Of a DNA stretch of 64,000 nt, positions 60,686 to 64,000 are shown piece by piece. Both the position numbers and the translations under genes were made by a program. This stretch comes from SVEL01 sp017381055 (GTDB lineage Bacteria > Bacillota > Clostridia > Lachnospirales > Lachnospiraceae). Numbering within the stretch: the first letter of the stretch is position 1; each line of letters starts with the position of its first letter. The notes under the pieces are model-generated. The model made no database searches, had not been told where the DNA came from, and worked only from the letters and a program-made list of their open reading frames with translations. The stretch covers positions 18,861-82,860 of the forward strand of contig JAXJYC010000063.1 of NCBI GenBank assembly GCA_036307185.1, written 5' to 3'.

Positions 60686-61972
60686 ATGGCTAAAGCAAAG
60701 AAGAAAGAGACATTGTCGCTGGAAGAGAAGCTAGAGCAGGCGTTAATCCCAGTAGATGAGCAACCATTCAATGTGCCAGAGAATTGGTGTTGGAGTCGAT
60801 TAAAGTTGTTAATTGATATTAAAACAGGAAAAAAAGATGCTAATTATGGTAGTGAAGATGGCGAATATTATTTCTTTACATGTGCAACTGAACCGATAAG
60901 ATGTCAAGGATATTCATTTGAGGGTAAGGCGATATTATTAGCTGGTAATGGTGACATTGGCAATATTTCAATGTATGATGGGAAATTCGAGGCTTATCAA
61001 AGAACTTATGTCCTGCAAAAATGTAGAGGGGTGCTTGAAGAATATTTATATTATTATTTTAAGTACAGATGGGTTGATTATAACAAGGATAAAATGTTTG
61101 GGACGGCAATTCCTTACATTAGATTAGGAAATTTACAGGAATATGAAGTTCCACTACCGCCACTGACAGAACAACAACGTATTGTGGAGCAAATTGAGAG
61201 TTTGTTTACTAAGCTGGATGAAGCGGGCGATAAGGTAGAGGCAGTAAGAGAGTCGTATTTGGCTCGTAAATCTGCAATTTTAAGTCAAGCATTTGCAGGA
61301 AGAATAACAGAAAGTTGGCGAGCAAAGAATGGAATTTGTGATACATGGAAAGAATGTAAGTTTTCTGATGTGGCAGAGATAAAAAGTAATTTAGTTGAGC
61401 CTAGTGAATATCCAGACTATCCACATATTGCTCCTGATAATATTGAAAAGAAAACTGGTGTTTTGTTGCCATATAATACAATCGCTGAAGACAATGTTAC
61501 TAGCGGTAAGCACAAATTTTATTCAGGTCAAATTTTATATTCTAAGATACGACCATATTTGTCAAAGGTAGTAACAGTTGATTTTGATGGATTATGTAGT
61601 GCAGATATGTACCCGATAGAGGCTAAAGAGAATACAAGATATTTATGGTACTATATGCTGTCTGATGAGTTTTTGGAACAAGCGTCATCGGCAGGGTCAC
61701 GTTCTGTTTTGCCAAAGATAAATCAGAAAGAATTATCTAAACTTGTTGTGAAAATTCCTGAAATAGCTGAGCAGGAAGAAATTGTACAAATATTGGATAA
61801 ATTATTGCCATTAGAACAAAGAGTCATGGAACAGACAGAAGTCGTGTTAGAACAGATATCTTTAATGAAGAAATCAATCCTTGCAAAAGCGTTCTGTGGT
61901 GAACTTGGTACTAACAATCCTGATGAAGAAAGTGCTATAGAACTTTTGAAATCTATATTAGTAACGGAATAA
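60686..61972 (+). CDS. hsdS: type I restriction-modification specificity subunit HsdS
   Basis: The 428-residue protein starts one base after the hsdM stop. Two target-recognition domains alternate with conserved helical repeats: PPLTEQQRIVEQIESLFTKL in the middle, then EIAEQEEIVQILDKLLPLEQ and EQISLMKKSILAKAFCGELG at the end. The two TRDs recognise the two halves of a bipartite target; the site cannot be predicted. The gene is full length, unlike the half-S gene at 54070. Confidence 0.93.
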   Translation: MAKAKKKETLSLEEKLEQALIPVDEQPFNVPENWCWSRLKLLIDIKTGKKDANYGSEDGEYYFFTCATEPIRCQGYSFEGKAILLAGNGDIGNISMYDGKFEAYQRTYVLQKCRGVLEEYLYYYFKYRWVDYNKDKMFGTAIPYIRLGNLQEYEVPLPPLTEQQRIVEQIESLFTKLDEAGDKVEAVRESYLARKSAILSQAFAGRITESWRAKNGICDTWKECKFSDVAEIKSNLVEPSEYPDYPHIAPDNIEKKTGVLLPYNTIAEDNVTSGKHKFYSGQILYSKIRPYLSKVVTVDFDGLCSADMYPIEAKENTRYLWYYMLSDEFLEQASSAGSRSVLPKINQKELSKLVVKIPEIAEQEEIVQILDKLLPLEQRVMEQTEVVLEQISLMKKSILAKAFCGELGTNNPDEESAIELLKSILVTE

Positions 61973-61990
61973 TTCAATAATATACATAAG

Positions 61991-62030
61991 AGTCCAAATG
62001 GTGGGAATACCTACTGTTTGGGCTTTTATT
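61991..62030 (+). terminator. terminator of the restriction-modification operon
   Basis: GTCCAAA and TTTGGGC form a stem (with an inner GG/CC) followed by TTTTATTT, 20 bases after hsdS. Confidence 0.65.
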
Positions 62031-62267
62031 TATGTTATTGGTGTGCATTTATGACGGCGACTAGTATAGCAAAAAATGTATATATATTTTTGGAGCTAAG
62101 CAAGTGTCTAAAATCTTAATGAAAGTCTAGTTCGGAACTGCACCCCCTCTGTATAAAAAGTTTTTAATATTTCACCGTCTGTGTGACGACAATGTGGTGA
62201 TACCCGCAAGTATATATTTAGTTATAGGCATTGAATCCTATAAAAATATAAAAAGGAGGATATCAGC

Positions 62268-62783
62268 ATGGAATTGCAAAGTGAAAAATACTTTTATCAT
62301 GGAGTGGAGTATCTTGTATATTCTGATGGAAGAATCTATGGGCCATCAGGAGCAGAAATAAGTCATAGACCTAATCATGATGGTTATGCTACAGTTACAC
62401 TAGGTTCAAAGAAGATAGGTAGGAAAAGAGCGTTTGTACATCGTATAGTAGCAGAGTTATTTCTTGAGAATCCAAATAACTATTCTGACGTAGACCATCT
62501 TGATAGCAATCGTATGAATCCATCAGTAGAGAATCTTGAATGGGTTACACATCAATTAAATGTTCAAAGAGCTTATGAAAGAGGAGGTCATAATGGACGA
62601 GCTGTAGGGGAACGTAATCCTAGAGCGGGTTTGAATGATGAACTAGTGCTTTTAATGAGGAGCTTATATAAGAAAGGAACAACTATACAAGAAATGGTGG
62701 AACAGTATAACTTTCCATGGAGTACCATCAGTAATGCAGTGAAAGGTGTAACGTGGAAACGTCGAATTTCACTAGTCCACTAG
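62268..62783 (+). CDS. HNH homing-endonuclease-like protein
   Basis: AAAGGAGG precedes this 171-residue protein. The N-terminal part (YLVYSDGRIYGPSGAEISHR) resembles NUMOD4-type repeats. A central HNH region has FVHRIVAELFLENPNNYSDV, then DHLDSNRMNPSVENLEWVTH. A C-terminal NUMOD/HTH-like part (LNDELVLLMRSLYKKGTTIQ) completes it. This is a free-standing phage-type HNH endonuclease. Its 3' end overlaps, on the other strand, the broken end of a serine recombinase, so it may have inserted there. Confidence 0.85.
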   Translation: MELQSEKYFYHGVEYLVYSDGRIYGPSGAEISHRPNHDGYATVTLGSKKIGRKRAFVHRIVAELFLENPNNYSDVDHLDSNRMNPSVENLEWVTHQLNVQRAYERGGHNGRAVGERNPRAGLNDELVLLMRSLYKKGTTIQEMVEQYNFPWSTISNAVKGVTWKRRISLVH

Positions 62784-63483
62784 CATTTTTACGACCTTCG
62801 GCAATTAGTTTTGCACTTATTGCTTTCATGCCATATCCGTTAAGATAGAGGTCAAATATTTTTCTGACTGTAGCTGCTTCCTCGACATCCTGTATATAAT
62901 GCGAATCACAGGCTTTCTCACCTTTCACATGCTTATAGCCAAAAGCATTGTATCCGTAGAGGACACCATTTTTTCGACTAATGAGTTGTCCAGCTCTAAC
63001 ACGTTCAGATATTTTACGGCTTTCGTCTTGGGCTAATGCAGAGATGATGGTAAGACGAAGCTCACCATCTGTATCAAGGCTCCATATTCCGTCATTAACG
63101 AAGTATACCTCTATACTATGTGAAGACAAAAGACGGACATAATTAAGACTGTCTACAGTATTTCTTGCAAATCTACAAACCTCTCTAGTAATGATTACAT
63201 CAAATTTGTGATTGATAGCATCACTAATCATTCTATTGAAGTCTTTTCGTCTGTTGGTATTTGTTCCGGAAGCTTTGTCAGAGTAAACATCAACAATGTT
63301 CCAGTTTGGATGGGCATTCAAGAGCAATGTGTACCAATCCATCTGGTTTTAAAATGCAGAGAGCTGTTCTTCGTGCTCAGTTGAAATTCTGCCGTAGATT
63401 GCTACATTGATAGGTGTTGTATAGTTATCCTTATTGCTTCTTGAATTAAGGATTGATGGTGCAAATTGTAGTGCTGTGTCCAT
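62728..63483 (-). pseudogene. serine recombinase pseudogene with in-frame stop and truncated C-terminus
   Basis: Reading from the ATG at 63483, the frame gives NVAIYGRISTEHEEQLSAF with the catalytic Ser. A TAA at 63349-63351 then interrupts the frame where an amino acid is expected. It continues as NQMDWYTLL, VYSDKASGTNTNRRKDFNRM, REVCRFARNTVDSLNYVR and AQDESRKISERVRAGQ, all serine-recombinase motifs. After KNASGLVKF the similarity ends where the HNH gene begins, so the DNA-binding C-terminal half is missing. It is therefore not functional as one protein. Confidence 0.82.
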
Positions 63484-63628
63484 TTTCGTATTCCTCCATT
63501 TCATTTAGTGTTCTTTTTGTAGCTTTGTATGTATGCATTCCGATTACTTCTTTCTTTAGTAGTGTGTCTAATAAGATATTAGCATGTTGAAGCTCGTATA
63601 CATCTGGGTCAAATAATGGCTTTGCCAT
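63446..63628 (-). CDS. small SHOCT-like protein upstream of the recombinase
   Basis: GGAGGACC precedes this 60-residue protein. The stretch HANILLDTLLKKEVIGMHTY, then KATKRTLNEMEE, resembles a SHOCT domain, a short motif often linked to mobile elements. Its 3' end overlaps the start of the recombinase pseudogene by 38 bases. Small frames like this commonly precede large serine recombinase genes in Clostridia. Function unknown. Confidence 0.6.
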   Translation of the reverse strand: MAKPLFDPDVYELQHANILLDTLLKKEVIGMHTYKATKRTLNEMEEYENGHSTTICTINP

Positions 63629-64000
63629 AGTTAGAGGTCCTCCTTATAGTTAGAATATATATTTCTAGAGGGAAGCTTTTTCGATGACTATCCTTCTATA
63701 ATATATTGTTCACAAAAGGACATAATTTTTTTCAAAAAGGCATGAAAGTAAGTGATTTGTTATGAAAAATTATAAGGTGGATGATAAGGAAAGTGTAAAT
63801 GGTTATTTTAGAAAATAAATGAATACTTTCGAAAAAATATTTTATTTAATAACATATGTAGCTAGCGTAAAATTTTATTCGGAAAATTAAATAAAGACAT
63901 AGAAAGAGGACACCCCTTTGTGATAAAGTGTTTAGCGACCAAACCAAATACTAACAAAGGAAGGTGTCCTCTATGATTGAGAGTATAAAGTATTTTCAAG
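63629..64000 (+). other. AT-rich right edge with hairpin and partial gene
   Basis: No complete gene is supported between the SHOCT-like gene and 63972. Near the edge, 63905-63920 (AGAGGACACC then CCTTTG) pairs with 63955-63972 (CAAAGG, two bases, GGTGTCCTCT). The resulting strong hairpin includes the RBS of the partial gene. Confidence 0.6.
63973..64000 (+). CDS. 5' end of an unidentified gene cut by the window edge
   Basis: ATG at 63973 follows AAAGGAAGG and opens MIESIKYFQ before the window ends. A hairpin that buries the RBS lies directly upstream, a layout often seen before transposase genes. The nine visible codons are too few to assign a family. Confidence 0.45.

Overview
The window is a low-GC, densely coded piece of a Firmicutes chromosome. 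Its gene content fits a strictly anaerobic Lachnospiraceae member: pyruvate formate-lyase, pyruvate phosphate dikinase, a single-chain glycyl-tRNA synthetase, and families that are largely Clostridia-specific. The genus cannot be fixed from the sequence alone.

Positions 1-36950 are core genome. They hold a CNNM/CorC transporter (cut by the left edge), dihydrofolate reductase, a SEC-C protein, a lipid kinase, the housekeeping sigma factor, an ABC-F ATPase, a GH13 debranching-like protein whose catalytic residues are all substituted, a HAD phosphatase, citrate synthase and rarA. rarA leads a tightly packed run of an Ig/helical-repeat protein, an Hsp70-like protein, a TPR protein and a membrane coiled-coil protein, ending in a thioesterase. 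Next come a pyruvate formate-lyase whose glycyl-radical domain is a separate gene, a surface L-type lectin, a peptidoglycan-binding protein, a Na/Pi cotransporter behind a Pho-box-like repeat, glyS, an HD-GYP phosphodiesterase and ppdK. Structured non-coding elements lie between these genes: a 271-bp cruciform-like inverted repeat, a 92-bp palindrome and two tandem hairpins.

From about 36.95 kb to the right edge the window is an accessory, defence-rich island. It begins at the 3' end of ppdK. The last codons of ppdK recur at 39175 and 47425, and the ppdK terminator is repeated with 53/53 identity at 39234, so the island looks like elements stacked in tandem at one attachment site. Segment 1 carries a GIY-YIG-like protein, a small HTH protein and a type III toxin-antitoxin system (ToxI repeats, terminator, ToxN/AbiQ). 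Segment 2 carries a metallopeptidase-like gene and a WYL regulator. The regulator diverges from a four-gene operon (CxxC protein, TerB-like, HNH/glycine-zipper, 1143-aa membrane/PH/zinc-ribbon protein), which is the best candidate here for an undescribed defence system. Segment 3 carries an OLD-like ATPase plus TOPRIM-like pair, a structured RNA with a tiny basic protein, a type II Thoeris pair, a HEPN protein, a MazF-like toxin and a type I restriction-modification locus with an extra half-S and an atypical M subunit.

The right edge decays into mobile-element remains: an HNH homing endonuclease abutting a serine recombinase pseudogene with an in-frame stop, and the first codons of another gene behind an RBS-sequestering hairpin. 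No rRNA, tRNA or CRISPR array was seen.
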